Shown piece after piece: positions 31,683 through 42,502 of a stretch of DNA of 64,000 nucleotides (the first letter of the stretch is position 1; the number at the start of each line of letters is the position of its first letter). This stretch comes from Atriophallophorus winterbourni (lineage: Eukaryota > Platyhelminthes > Trematoda > Plagiorchiida > Microphallidae): positions 1 to 64,000 of the forward strand of contig JACCGJ010001427.1 in assembly GCA_013407085.1 (NCBI GenBank). Direction: 5' to 3'. The notes under the pieces are model-generated. The model did no database searches. It saw nothing but the letters and a program-made list of their open reading frames with translations, and was not told where the DNA came from. Position numbers and translations under genes: made by a program.

Positions 31683-34481
31683 TCAACAAATGCTGATCCA
31701 ACGCGCTTTTGAATAGCTGTTCAGATGGTGGAGACAGGAGCCTTTCGGTAGAGAGTTCCAAGTGTTCACCGCCCGCGTGGATAGCGTGCTCGCATTACTC
31801 AGCTTCAGCCTTTTAGGCTTCTGCAACTTAAAGTCATGTCCACGAGTCATCGACTCACCTACTAATCGGAAGTACTGGAGGAACTCGTCTCCATATTGAC
31901 CGAGAAGAATACGGCGTGTCAGGAGCAGGTCATATCTTTCCCTTCGAAGTTCGAGGGGGTATAGTTTCAGCAAGCTCCTCCTATCCTCGTACGCGAGTTG
32001 GCGCATTCCACAAACCATCTTAGTGCCCCTCCTTTGTACCCTCTCGAAGGAGTCGCATTCGCCTTTGGACTGAGGAAATGCAACAGGTAGCCCATATTCC
32101 AACAGAGGACGAATGTACGCAGAGAAAAGTGTCTGGAACATTTGCGGGGTAATGGACGCAAAGGAACGCCGAATCGCCCAGAGCATCCTGGTAGCGCTGC
32201 CTATTCTCCGACAAGTGTCAGCCTTCGACTTCAAGGAATCCATAACCAGAATCCCTAAGTCTTTTTCGACCGTCACCGCTCTAATAGGCTTACCTCCAAG
32301 AAAGTATTCACCACCAGTGTCATCGGAGTTTATGCGCATGACCACTGTCTTGTCCTCATTGATAGGCAGTGACCAGCGATGTGTCCAACTGACTAAGTCA
32401 TCAACTGCTTGTTGCAGTTGCTTGTGGCCATCGCAGGAACTGACAGAGGCCCACAGTTTCAGATCATCCGCGAATAAAAGACAATCGATCGCTACCGCGT
32501 CCGGAATATCATTCACGAAAACTTTGAATAACAATGGGCCAAGGACAGATCCCTGCGGCACTCCGGAGCCTGCTATCATCTCTGAAGACAAAACTCCATT
32601 CACCTCGACACGGTTTGACCGCCCTGAGATGAATGCCTCGATCCATTTAAGTAGACAACCCTGAATACCCAAACCCTCCAGCTTGACGAGCAATCGGCGG
32701 TGGGGCACGCGGTCAAACGCCTTACTGAAGTCGATAAAAATGACATCGACCTCTTGACCAGAATCAGTCAAAGCACACCAACTTTCTCGCGCCAGGAGCA
32801 GATTACTTACGCATGAGCGATTTTTGGTGAATCCATGTTGTTGTGGACACCAACGCCCACACTCCAAAAGAAAGTGCTCTATTTTCCTTTTGATCAGCTT
32901 CTCTAAAATTTTACCGATCACAGAAGTCAATGTGACCGGCCTGTAATTAACGGGACTACTAGGGTCCCCACTCTTAAACATAGGTTTAATAATACCCTGT
33001 TTCCATTCTTGTGGCAAGACCCCTAATGTTACAGATTTTGAAAACAACCTGGCCAGCGGAACGCACAACACTTCTGATAATGCTCGTAAAACCAACGGAT
33101 GAATACCGTCTGGTCCTGGCGCGGATTGTGTGTCTACCTGTTCCAACAGGAGTCTAACAGTCTCTACATCTACATCAAGATCAGACAGCACCTCACTGTT
33201 ATTAGAGATAGAAGGAGGATCACTGTCTTCCAGACAGTACACGAAGGCATACTGCTTACCCATGGCTTCAGCTTTCAAACCATCCTCAGTAATGTCTACC
33301 CCATTAGTATCTATCAAATTAGGAATATATGGCGACGCCTTTGTGCGGCGTCGAATGTATGCGAATAGCCGTTTTGGTGCACAAGTAGACTAGTCAACCA
33401 ATCGCTGCTCGTACAACATACGTTTTCTGCGTTTTAATGCCGTACAAAGGTTTCTAGCTTGCCGATAATTGTCATAGTCAGTGGCGTTCTTCCGACTTAC
33501 GAATATCGACCAGAGCTTTAGACGTTGCCGCAAAAGTTTCCTTATCTCCTTATCAAACCAAGGTGGACCTTTCGCCTTACGACGACGTGTGGACAACGGA
33601 ACAGCCACCTCAATAACTGTCAAAATGTTATTACGGATCACCAGCCAACAATCTTCAACATCAGCTGCTTGATCGAAAGACCAATCGAGAGATGAAGTAA
33701 CATCCCGTAACCTACCCGCGTCTGCCTTCCAAAAATTCTTTCTGGGAATTGGATCTGGTACCCAGCCAGTGTTGCGTTTCCACATAAAACTTAAGGTGGC
33801 ATGGTCACTGCAGCCTAATGGAGCTTCAGTCCGAAGCTGAGTAACATCGGACTGCGTGGAAGTGAATACCAAGTCCAAAATGGACTCACGCCCAGTAGGG
33901 CCTACTCTGGTCGGATGGGAAACGTGCTGAACAAGGCCCACATCAATCACAGCGTCCAATAAGTCCCGCTCGAATGACCCAGAACCTTCATCTAGCGAAG
34001 TCCAATCAATACTAGGAGCATTGAAATCCCCCATAATCAAGCAGTTTGAGGATCTACCATACTGACATATCTGTGATATCAGAGTATCTGCCTGAGTATT
34101 GGGAGAACGATAAACGACACCTATCGTGGCAAATGAAGCTGCAGTCCTTATACGGCACCATATACTCTCAGCCATACCGGCAGTCTGCTGGAAGCGAGCC
34201 AACACTGCGACGGAAATATGTTGTTGGAAATATAAGGCAACCCCACCCCCGATTTTAGCGTCTGTTCGATCTGAGCGAAAGAGTCTATATCCAAGTAGGG
34301 CCAGCTCGGAATCATCCTGCTCAGGTGAGAGCCAGGTTTCCGTCACCGCAATGATCGCTGGAGGGTCCCGTCTAATCCGATCAAAGAGTTCATCCAGTTT
34401 GTTTCTCAAGCTCCTCGCATTAAAATATATCACTTTTAAAGATCCAGATCCCTCCGAATGCCTATCGTCAGAGGTTCCCAA
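31683..34481 (-). pseudogene. CR1-A ORF2: endonuclease-reverse transcriptase split by one TAG
   Basis: ORF2 makes the enzyme that nicks target DNA and copies element RNA into it. Starting at 34481, the endonuclease shows KVIYFNARSLRNK, AVTETWLSP, IMGDFNAPSIDW and GCSDHATLSF, the four catalytic blocks of the EEP fold. After LYEQRLVD comes a TAG at 33388-33390; the same frame then continues (STCAPKRLFAYIRRRT) into the RT, open to 31683. RT motifs: VIFIDFSKAFDRVPHRR (A), GSGVPQGSVLGPLLF (B), LLFADDLKLWAS (C, FADD) and KDLGILVMDS (E). The total of ~930 codons with a single lesion makes this a young copy. The TAG could also be a sequencing error or a read-through site. Confidence 0.88.
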
Positions 34482-34965
34482 CGAACTTTTGGCCTCATCC
34501 TCACAACCCGAAAATCCACAATGCGCAAGCTAGTTTCACCTGCGGCTCTGCGCTTGCTAATCTCCTGAGTAGCTTTTCGTATCTCCACACGATCTTCCGG
34601 AGAAAGATCACGCAGGAGTCGAAGTTCACTACCCTTTAACCTGTAACCCCTCTTTAGCAGTAAGGTCACTTGCTCAGCAGTCTAACACAATCTTTAACGG
34701 TCTTGGGCGATCTCCTGGCGCTGGCCTGCGGCCTAGACGAAAGCTGTGCGTACCGTCACACCCCTTTCACCTTCGTCGAAAAGGGGGGCAAGAGCAGAAT
34801 TTAAGAACTCGCGTTCCTGTTTAACCCTGTCCATCACCAAAGCACCTGTTTGCTCCGGCGCATTGTGAAGAATGACGCAGGATTTTCTACTCTCAACAGT
34901 CGTAAAGCTCTGGTGTTTCTTCTTTATAGTTTTATCTAGCTGTGATGATTCCTGGACCTCTTTGG
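34436..34965 (-). pseudogene. CR1-A ORF1, 3' part
   Basis: Minus-strand reading after the inserted copy gives LEAKEVQESSQLDKTIKKK, SCVILHNAPEQTGALV and REFLNSALAPLF, as in CR1 ORF1 proteins (an RNA-binding partner of ORF2). Stops near 34.73 kb break the frame. It resumes as LLLKRGYRLKGSELRLLRDL and ends at 34436, overlapping the ORF2 start by 46 bases. Confidence 0.65.
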
Positions 34966-36425
34966 CCTCAAGTAAAGCCGATGTTCAAAGGTGGGAGTTT
35001 ATCAGACCCTGTAAATTACCATCCTGTTACACTTACGTCTGTCGTAGGCAAATTGCTGGAACGGATTGTAAAGGATAAGATAGAACAGTATTTGCGCAAG
35101 ACCCAACAATGCTCGAATGCCCAACACGGCTTCACGGAAGGCCGCTCATGTATCTCCAATCTACTGACCGCCCGAGAACATTGGTGCAGAAGCCTTGACG
35201 CTGGTTTGCCAGTTGATGTAGTCTTCATCGACTTCAGTAAAGCATTCGACCGTGTTCCACATCAGAGGCTTATTTGGAAACTAAGAATGTCTGGTATAGA
35301 GGCTTCGTTGCTTGCTTGGATTGAGGATTTTCTTATCGGAAGGCGAAGCCTCGTTGAAGTCAATGGGGCCAGATCTGCATCCTTTATCCCAACTTCTGGT
35401 GTACCACAAGGATCCGTTCTGGGGCCAACCTTGTTCAAACTCTATGTGAGTGACCTTCCCGGTATTCTGAACAGTGGTTGTCTCCTATTTGCAGATGATC
35501 TGAAGGTGTGGGCTTCTGTCACGACGGCCGCTGACGCTTCCCACTTGCAAGATGATTTGAATGCACTTCGGAGTTGGACTGACAGATGGATGCTCCCGAT
35601 TAATGAAAAGAAGTGTGCTATCATGCACATCGGGAGCAACAACATGCGACATGCATATCAGTTGGAGGGCCATGGTCTCAGGATAGTTGATGTAGAGCGA
35701 GATTTGGGGGTGATGGTAACTTCATCCCTCAAAACTGCGGAGGATACTGCCAGAAAGGTCGGTTCTGCCAGCCGCATGTGGTGGGCATTGAGACGATCCT
35801 TCTTAGAGATAAATCCCAAAGTTTTTCAAGTTCTGTATAGCTCTCACGTCAGACCAATATTAGAATTTGGGCTTCCCGTGAACTATCCGTTAACCAAAGG
35901 GGAGAAGGATCGTCTGGAGAAAGTCCAAAGGAGGGCTACCAAGTGCGTGAGGGGTATGTTTCGTATTCCCTATGACGACCGATTGCGGGAACTCAAACTT
36001 TTCCCACTGGAATATCGAAGAATGCGATATGATTTACTGGTCACGCGGAGAATCCTGCTTGGATATTACGGAACGGAACTTCAACAATTCTTTTCGGTAT
36101 CCACGGACTCCAGAACTAGAGGTCATTCGCTGAAGTTGCAGAAGCGCCGAACGGAACACCTGAAGCCATCGTTTACTCTGTCGACCAGAGTGGTCAATAT
36201 TTGGAATGCACTCTCCGCTGATGCAATTGGGGCAGTCACCGAAGAGCAGTTTAAACGCATATTGGACGGTGAACTTCCCGCTATCCTGCGCGATTCGCCT
36301 ACTCTTTCAGCTCAGTAACTCCTCGTGAGGAATCTACGCTGAGATAGCAGAGACCCGGGAGGTGAAGCGGCTTTCACGGACTGTAGTCCTCCTGCCGTCT
36401 ATTCAGAAGAAGAAGAAGAAGAACG
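34966..36425 (+). mobile_element. CR1-A copy 2, 5'-truncated, inserted in ORF1 of copy 1
   Basis: Starts inside the RT at KPMFKGGSLSDPVNYHPVTL and stays open for ~450 codons to a stop at 36316-36318. Motifs: VDVVFIDFSKAFDRVPHQRL (A), TSGVPQGSVLGPTLF (B), LLFADDLKVWAS (C), RDLGVMVTSS (E) and a C-terminus ending in TLSAQ. The 3' UTR is ~95 bases and ends in TTCAGAAGAAGAAGAAGAA. The endonuclease and 5' end are missing, typical of incomplete reverse transcription at integration. The ORF is undamaged over its whole length, so the insertion is young. A clear target-site duplication was not identified. Confidence 0.88.
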
Positions 36426-36929
36426 TTCGTTTCACCGGCAAGAGTAATTCCGTCTTTGGAACCGAGTAAAGACGAGGAAGCCACTTCCGCAAAGGTGCGT
36501 ACATCTTCAGATTGCAAGCAAACTTGCTGTACACAAGATGTGCGGTGGATATCCTTCTTCGAGGGTGAGCCACTATTTACAATACTCCCATCAATACTTT
36601 CAGAGGTCTTAGCAGAAGCCGTGTCAACTTGAAGCTGAGTACTTGCGAGCTTGAAACCAGTCGGTGGAAGGCATATCTTACATATCGTCCGAATTATATC
36701 GCATGAATTCTTCTGAGGCCAACGATACATCTCCGGCTTCATTCCACCACATCGAATATGTATCCACATTAAACAAATTTCACATTGAACAGCTTTAGCG
36801 TTATTGGCGATCTGTTTCGAACAAACCAGACAAGAATCCCCAGAGTGCGCAGCGGAGCCCCCATTATCTTGAGGCTTCCTTGCAGTCGGTGCTGCATGAT
36901 CTCATTTTGCAGATTTAGGAGTTGTAACC
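36420..36929 (-). pseudogene. CR1-A ORF1, 5' part with PHD-type zinc finger
   Basis: Starts MVTTPKSAK at 36929, then a TGA, then DHAAPTARKPQDNGGSAA. A Cys4-His-Cys3 pattern follows: CLVC, 12-13 residues, CEIC, LMWIHIRC, then CKIC after about 20 residues, as in the esterase/PHD-type ORF1 of CR1 LINEs. A polar, serine-rich linker (SIDGSIVNSGSPSKKDIHR) follows until the frame is cut at 36420 by the plus-strand CR1-A insertion and its AGA tail. The stop at codon 10 disables this copy unless translation starts later. Confidence 0.7.
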
Positions 36930-37149
36930 ATGTTCAAATCCGTTGAAAATAGAATAAAAGTTCTTGTAATAATCTTGAAATAGATCGGATATCCACCTAT
37001 TGGTGAGGGGAGTTTTTCTGTTTCATTCCAGATTACTCTCATACCAGAAGATATTTGGGAAGATATTGTTTGAAGTGGTGGACGCTCTTCTGTGGCACAC
37101 CACCGAAAGAAATCTGGACGCTCGATTGGCTCGTTAGCCACATACAGTC

Positions 37150-37660
37150 CTGTACAAACTGAACTGAACTGAACTGAACAATATCAAATTATCGTACGGA
37201 GCAAACGTCCACGATGACCTTCAAAATTCAAATTTTTTCACCAGCACGGTGAGAGGTCAGCTATTCAGGAAACAATGCAATAATATGCGTGAACAATGTG
37301 TGGTGTATGAAATCACTAGTTAAGTTCAGTTCAGTTTGCACAGGACGATATGTGACAGAGTCGCCAATAGAGCGTCCAGAATACTTCAGTTCAGTTCAGT
37401 TCAGTTGCACAGGACAGTAAGTGGCGAACGAGCCAATCGAGCGCCCAGAATTTCTTTCGGTAGAAAGCTGCAGAGAAGCAACCACCACTGCCAAAGCGTT
37501 TATTCTTATTGGGGTTTGGATATCCTCGACGATCGCGATGCCAAGGGATTATCCGGTTTGTATTTAGGAAGCACCGCGTAATGAATGATGCTGGAAAGAT
37601 AAGAATACATTTCTCCTCACCAGTACGATGAGAGGTCAGCTAAAGAAGAGCTGTGTATTA
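37150..37660. repeat. CR1-A 5' UTR repeats in two directions
   Basis: Minus-strand TTCAG pentamers at 37158-37180 lead CR1-A copy 1. On the plus strand, TTCAG runs at ~37322-37335 and ~37387-37408 are each followed by TTGCACAGGAC and a GCCAATCGAGCGCCCAG-type block. This makes two tandem ~62 base subunits, like the start of an oppositely directed CR1-A. ACCAGCACGGTGAGAGGTCA at ~37238 recurs as ACCAGTACGATGAGAGGTCA at ~37617, and in reverse at 50672. Confidence 0.6.
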
Positions 37661-38033
37661 AACAAACAGAACTTTAGCATTTACTTACTTACCAAACAAC
37701 GATAAAAATGGTGAACAACTTAATCTTGCATAAAAATTAGGGGGAGAATTCAGGAAAAAGCTTACCCCAGATGCGGTCCAAACCCTGCTTAAAACTTACG
37801 ACAGAACTGCAGGATATAAGTTCTTCTGGAAGCCGGTTCCAGAAATTTACCACCCTGAGGCTGAAAAAGTTTTTCCTGGAGTCTAGTCTACATCGCTCCT
37901 TAGCAAGTATGAGTGAATGGCCCCGGGTGTCCAGCTCAGGACTTAAGGCAAAGAAGTCGGTCATGATAACGCCACTTAACCCCTTCAAGATATTAAAGGT
38001 TTCAATTAAGTCACCTCTCAAAAGACGGCGCGT
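37660..38033 (-). pseudogene. CR1-B LINE, 3' end of RT ORF (right of the Gypsy-2 insertion in sense order)
   Basis: Minus-strand reading from 38033 gives RRLLRGDLIETFNILKG, then RGHSLILAKERCRLDSRKNF and FFSLRVVNFWNRLPEELI, ending FPEFSP at 37737. This is the conserved C-terminus of CR1 ORF2. A short TAAG-type tail lies near 37.68 kb. The ORF continues from 42856 on the other side of Gypsy-2. Confidence 0.8.
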
Positions 38034-38400
38034 TGTAGCGTTTCACATTTTCATACATTTTGTATCGTTGATTTATTAAACTGCAACCGCATAAAATTTA
38101 AATATACACTTTTCCGTCCAACCGCGCGTCGTTCGTTCTGCCTCGTTGTGCTAGGCGATTGTTCTGTGCTGACTCTTCTGTGCTGACTGTTCTGTGTTGA
38201 CTGTTCTAACGGAGTCGAGCTCCTTTTCAGCTGTCTCCGGACCTATTCTCATCACTCGTTGTCCGTCTTGGATTCACTCGAAGCGGATTATTCTGTGTGT
38301 AGTGGAATATACTTTTTCACTGTCCGTGAGTTTTCATTGTCATATTTTGTTTATGTTTTATCGTGTTGTTTGTATTCTACATTGGTATTTTTCCGCTACA
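38034..38400 (+). repeat. Left LTR of Gypsy-2
   Basis: 367 bases, TGTAG...CTACA. It holds three copies of a ~14-base unit (CTGTGCTGACTGTT-like) near 38165-38205, one more than the right LTR, which accounts for the length difference. Confidence 0.92.
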
Positions 38401-38418
38401 TATTCGGTGAGCCCTATA
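38401..38418 (+). promoter_or_regulatory. Probable primer binding site of Gypsy-2
   Basis: CGGTGAGCCC begins 6 bases after the LTR. It fits the 3' end complement of tRNA-Trp (TGGTGACCCC-type) at most positions. The match is not perfect and the tRNA identity is inferred from the CsRn1 clade. Confidence 0.45.
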
Positions 38419-38455
38419 TTTGTATTTCCTTTCGCTCCTATATCAATTTTTCATC

Positions 38456-39310
38456 ATGGAATCTGACGTCTCTACCAACTCTCTCAACCTTAACGCTGTT
38501 GTTCTCCCTTTTCCTAATTTTGACGGTACTAATCCGCGTGCATGGTTTCGTCTGATGGAAAACACATTTCGGCTCAGAGGAATTACGAAACAGGACACGA
38601 TGTATCTGTATGCTTCGAATTCTTTCCCCACTGCGATTGTCGCAGAGGTTTTTGGTGTAATTGATGACATGCCTCCTGAAACCCCTTACGATCTACTCAA
38701 GGCCGCTGTTTTGAAGCGAACCACTATATCTGAAGAGGGCAGATTGCGTCAGCTTCTCTCAAGTGTTCAGCTGGGTGATCGCACTCCCTCGCAGCTTCTT
38801 CGCCATATGCGCGCATTGGTTGGGGACTCAAAGGTCGATGACTCTATCATTCGTCAATTATGGTTGAAATGTCTACCTGTAAGCATGGCGTCCATCCTAG
38901 CAGCCTCTGCCACCCGTTCCACGTTGGATGAGCTTGCTGATATAGCGGATAAAATCAACGAATATTACGGACATCATACCGTCCAGCAAGTTGAGAAACC
39001 CAAGCAATTAATCCCCAATGAACCCTTAAAATCCACAGAAAGTCTGTCAGAACGACTATCCAGAATTGAACTCTCTATAGCAAATCTGACGCGTTATGCT
39101 GAAACCCGCACTCACTCCATTTCGAGACGACGCAGCATTGCGCCACAACACCGCAGTAGGTCACAACACCGCAGTGCGTCGCGACACCGCAATCAGATTT
39201 GTTATTTTCATCGACGTTTCGGTGACAATGCGCGTAACTGTCGCCCCGGTTGCAAATACCCCAAGTCTGGCGCATTCTCTAAACAGGGCAACGCGAGCGC
39301 CAGCCAGTAG
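38456..39310 (+). CDS. Gag of Gypsy-2, intact
   Basis: 284 codons from the ATG at 38456 (MESDVSTNS) to a TAG at 39308-39310. The capsid-like part shows FPNFDGTNPRAWFRLMENTF, LRQLLSSVQLGDRTPSQLLR and IIRQLWLKCLP. A basic, Ser/Arg/His-rich region follows, then CYFH, nine residues, CRPGC, giving C-x2-H-x9-C-x3-C. This CHCC box replaces the usual CCHC knuckle. Gag would package the element RNA. Pol begins at once in the -1 frame, so its expression probably needs a frameshift or reinitiation. Confidence 0.88.
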   Translation: MESDVSTNSLNLNAVVLPFPNFDGTNPRAWFRLMENTFRLRGITKQDTMYLYASNSFPTAIVAEVFGVIDDMPPETPYDLLKAAVLKRTTISEEGRLRQLLSSVQLGDRTPSQLLRHMRALVGDSKVDDSIIRQLWLKCLPVSMASILAASATRSTLDELADIADKINEYYGHHTVQQVEKPKQLIPNEPLKSTESLSERLSRIELSIANLTRYAETRTHSISRRRSIAPQHRSRSQHRSASRHRNQICYFHRRFGDNARNCRPGCKYPKSGAFSKQGNASASQ

Positions 39311-39935
39311 TGGCGACGACTGTCGCTGGCCAACCCGTTAGTCGCCTCCTGTATGTCACTGATCGGAATTCTCATCAGCATTTTCTCGTCGACACCGGTG
39401 CTGATGTGAGCGTTCTACCTCGATCTGCAGAAAAACGCCACCTTCAAGCTACAGGAATTTGTCTCCAGGCGGCTAACCAAACGAAAATTGCCACGTATGA
39501 TCAGAAGTTTCTAAACCTAGACTTCGGACTCCGCCAGCAGTTCCCTTTTCTTTTTATTATTGCTGATGTCAAACAGCCAATCCTTGGTGTTGATTTTCTT
39601 GCGCAGTTTGATTTATTTGTTGATATTAAGCGACGCCAATTGCAAGATAAGATTACTTCACTTCACGTATCTTGTAAAACCGTTGCACTTAATTCTATCA
39701 ACTTACGTGTGTGCCTTCCCGATTCTGATGAGTTTTCTTCCCTCGTCACGGATTTCCCTTCGCTGGTGCACCCCTCAACTGCAGCGACCAACACCAATCA
39801 GCTGGTTCGACATCACATCGTCACCAAAGGACGACCAGTTTTTGCCAAGCCCCGCCAGACAAACTTCACGCAGTTAAAAACGAATTCCAACATATGGTAA
39901 CCCTTGGCATAATTCGGCCATCCGATAGTCAATAG
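39310..39935 (+). pseudogene. Gypsy-2 Pol: protease part, with frameshift and stop
   Basis: Retropepsin-type protease FLVDTGADVSVLPRS with IADVKQPILGVDFLAQFDL as the second half. Pol enters the linker HHIVTKGRPVFAKPRQTNFT; then the A-run at 39876-39880 appears one base short, shifting the frame to a stop at 39898-39900. In the restored register there is also a TAG at 39933-39935 where Trp is usual. Both lesions are upstream of the RT. Confidence 0.85.
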
Positions 39936-41988
39936 GCCTCGCCGCTGCTTTTGGTTGCAAAGAAAAATGGCGACTGGAGACCTTGTGGTGACTATCGTGC
40001 ATTCAACGCCATCACCACACCCGATCGGTACCCTATTCCACATATCCACGATTTTTCCCTACATCTCCGTGGAAAGCAGTTTAACTCAAAATTGGATTTG
40101 GTACGGGCCTACCATCAGATACCAATGGCCGAGGAGGATATCGCCAAGACAGCTGTCATTACCCCATTTGGTCTCTTCGAATTTCTCCGAATGCCATTTG
40201 GACTTCGCAATGCAGCTCAGTCCTTCCAGCGATTTATGGACCAAATTTTTCGTGGATTAGATTTCGTTTTCGTATATATCGACGACGTCCTCATTGCCAG
40301 TACCACTGCAGAGAAGCACAAAAAACATTTACGCGTTGTTTTTAAACGTCTCGACATTTACGGAATCACTATTAATCCCGAAAAGTGTGTCTTTGGTCAA
40401 ACCAGTGTCCAATTCCTTGGTCATCAAATCGACTCCCATGGTATTAGCCCGTTACACGACAAAACCCAATCTGTCGAAGAATATCCTTTACCCCAATCCA
40501 TCAAGAGCCTTCGTCGTTTTCTTGGTGTCATCAATTATTACGGTCGGTTCATCCCCAATTGTGCTCAATTGTTACAACCCTTAACTGATTTACTACGAGG
40601 AAATCCAAAGAAACTCGTGTTGACAGCTGAAGTGGAGGCCGCTTTTGTCGCCGTGAAGAAGGAGTTGTCAACAGTTACGTCCTTGAGCCACTTGGATACC
40701 ACAAACAGTGCCCGCCTTGTGCTCAAAACAGATGCTTCTTCTGTTGCAGTGGGTGCAGTTCTACAACAGTTGATCGGCTGCGATTCTCAACCACTTTCCT
40801 TCTTTTCGAAGAAAGTGCAACCAACGCAGACGAGGTACAGTACGTTCGGCAGAGAACTTCTCGCTGTGTACTTGGCGATCAAACACTTCCGGCACTTTTT
40901 GGAAGGACGTCAGTTTACCATCTATACTGATCACAAGCCCCTCGTTTATGCAGTTCGCACCTCTACGGATCGTCACTCTCCTCGTGAAATCCGTCAGTTG
41001 GACTACATATTGCAGTTCACCGATGATATTCGCTTTATCGATGGTAGCAGTAATGTTGTTGCTGACGCATTCTCTCGCACGGATTTACACCAAGTCAATC
41101 GACCATCTGTGGACCTACAGGATCTTGCCCGGCATCAGGAAGCTGATCCTGAATTTTCCGTCATCACAAACAACCCTTCCCTTCGATTTTCATGTTTACC
41201 CCTCCTAAACTGTGACGCTCATATCCATTGTGACATTTCTACCAGCAAGCCGCGACCATTTGTTCCACAATCTCACCGCCGGATTATTTTTGATCACTTT
41301 CATGGATTATCCCATCCGAGCATACGCTCAACGGTACGTCTTATTACCGAACGTTTCGTATGGCACAACGTACGGAAAGATATTCGCCAATGGGCAAAAC
41401 ACTGTGTTACGTGTCAAAAGGGCAAGATTCATAAGCACACCCGTGCTGCCCTTGCCACATTCCCCCAACCTGACGCGCGTTTCAAACATGTGCACCTGGA
41501 CATTGTAGGTCCCTTACCGCCATCCAAGGGTTACACCTACATTTTGACGTGTGTGGATCGATTCACGCGTTGGCCTGTTGCCACAACTATGTGTGATATT
41601 TCATCAGAGACTGTTGCTCAGACGTTTGTTCATTCACTGATATCTATCTTTGGCGTTCCGGCTACTATCACCACAGACAGAGGATCTCAATTCACCTCTG
41701 CATTGTTTCGGAATGTTAGCCGAATGATCGGATCAACACATATGTGTACGACGGCATACCACCCCGCGGCAAATGGATCAGTCGAACGGTTCCACCGTTA
41801 ATTGAAAGCTTCCTCGTCCAGTGTGCATTGGTCTGAACGGCTACCCATCATTCTGTTGGCAATCAGGAACACGCTCAAGGAGGATGCCGGATGTTGCCCC
41901 TCGGAACTGGTTTTTGGTACCGCACTACGACTGCCTAGCGAGAAGATTCTTGACTCCCGCCACACCGGTAAGCTCGATGTTTCCTCAT
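39936..41988 (+). pseudogene. Gypsy-2 Pol: reverse transcriptase, RNase H, integrase
   Basis: Open from 39936 to a TAA at 41799-41801. [15 protein letters not shown] (A), [16 protein letters not shown] (B), [11 protein letters not shown] (C, YIDD). RNase [36 protein letters not shown] and YTDHKPL. Integrase: zinc site with HGLSHP and CVTCQKGK, then [13 protein letters not shown] (D), [13 protein letters not shown] (D) and [13 protein letters not shown] (E). The TAA replaces Gln right after the last catalytic block, and the frame continues LKASSSSVHWSERLP. These enzymes copy the element RNA and insert the DNA. Confidence 0.92.
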
Positions 41989-42456
41989 AAGCTCGATGTT
42001 TCCTCATACGCCGCGAGATTGAAGGAGCAATTCAAGTCTGTTCGTCCCGTCCCAACGCGCCCAAACAACCGTCCCGCCCAAGTTCATCCCGACCTCTCAA
42101 CCTGCCCCTACGTTTTTGTTCTTGTCGACGCCGTGCGGAAGCCCCTACAGCCGCCCTACGACGGTCCCTTCGAAGTTTTGGTGCGCAAGCCGAAATATTT
42201 TGTCCTGGACAAAAACGGAACACGAGACTCCGTCAGCATCGACAGGTTAAAGCCAGCCTATATCGATTCCTCATACGGTCAACCCTCTTCGAATGACTCT
42301 AATGTGGTATTCCCGTCAACCCCTCCGACCCAGCCAATGACCGAGGACCCTGTTTCCCTCTCCCAACCAACCGACAATACTCAACCTACAGTTTCTCGCA
42401 CGCGTTCTGGGCGCTGTGTCTCTTTCCCCGCCCGGTTAGCAGAGTTTATTCCCTGA
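41989..42456 (+). pseudogene. Gypsy-2 Pol C-terminus after a 19-base duplication
   Basis: AAGCTCGATGTTTCCTCAT is repeated exactly at 41970-41988 and 41989-42007, shifting the frame by one. The new frame encodes the integrase C-terminal SH3-like part (YVFVLVDAVRKPLQPPYDGP, FEVLVRKPKYFVLD, VSIDRLKPAYID) and a Ser/Pro/Thr-rich tail ending at 42456. Confidence 0.85.
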
Positions 42457-42487
42457 TTTTTCGATCGTTGGTCGATCCGACCAACGC

Positions 42488-42502
42488 TCTAGGGGGGAGC
42501 TC
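42488..42502 (+). promoter_or_regulatory. Polypurine tract of Gypsy-2
   Basis: AGGGGGGAGC lies directly before the right LTR and would prime plus-strand synthesis. Confidence 0.8.

Larger units (their letters stand above)
31535..37190 (-). mobile_element. CR1-A, near full-length CR1-like LINE
   Basis: Minus-strand element with 5' UTR repeats of TTCAG at ~37.16-37.18 kb, ORF1 with a PHD-type finger, ORF2 with endonuclease and reverse transcriptase, and a 3' end TTCAGAAGAAGCAGAAGG near 31.54-31.56 kb. The plus-strand copy at 34966-36425 sits inside ORF1 and has a similar 3' end (TTCAGAAGAAGAAG). Subtracting it, the element is about 4.2 kb, a normal size for CR1. Confidence 0.85.

Noticed and set aside
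37158..37180. CRISPR-like or telomere-like array from the TTCAG pentamers
   Set aside because: Units are five bases without spacers, not a telomere motif, and sit at the 5' end of a LINE.
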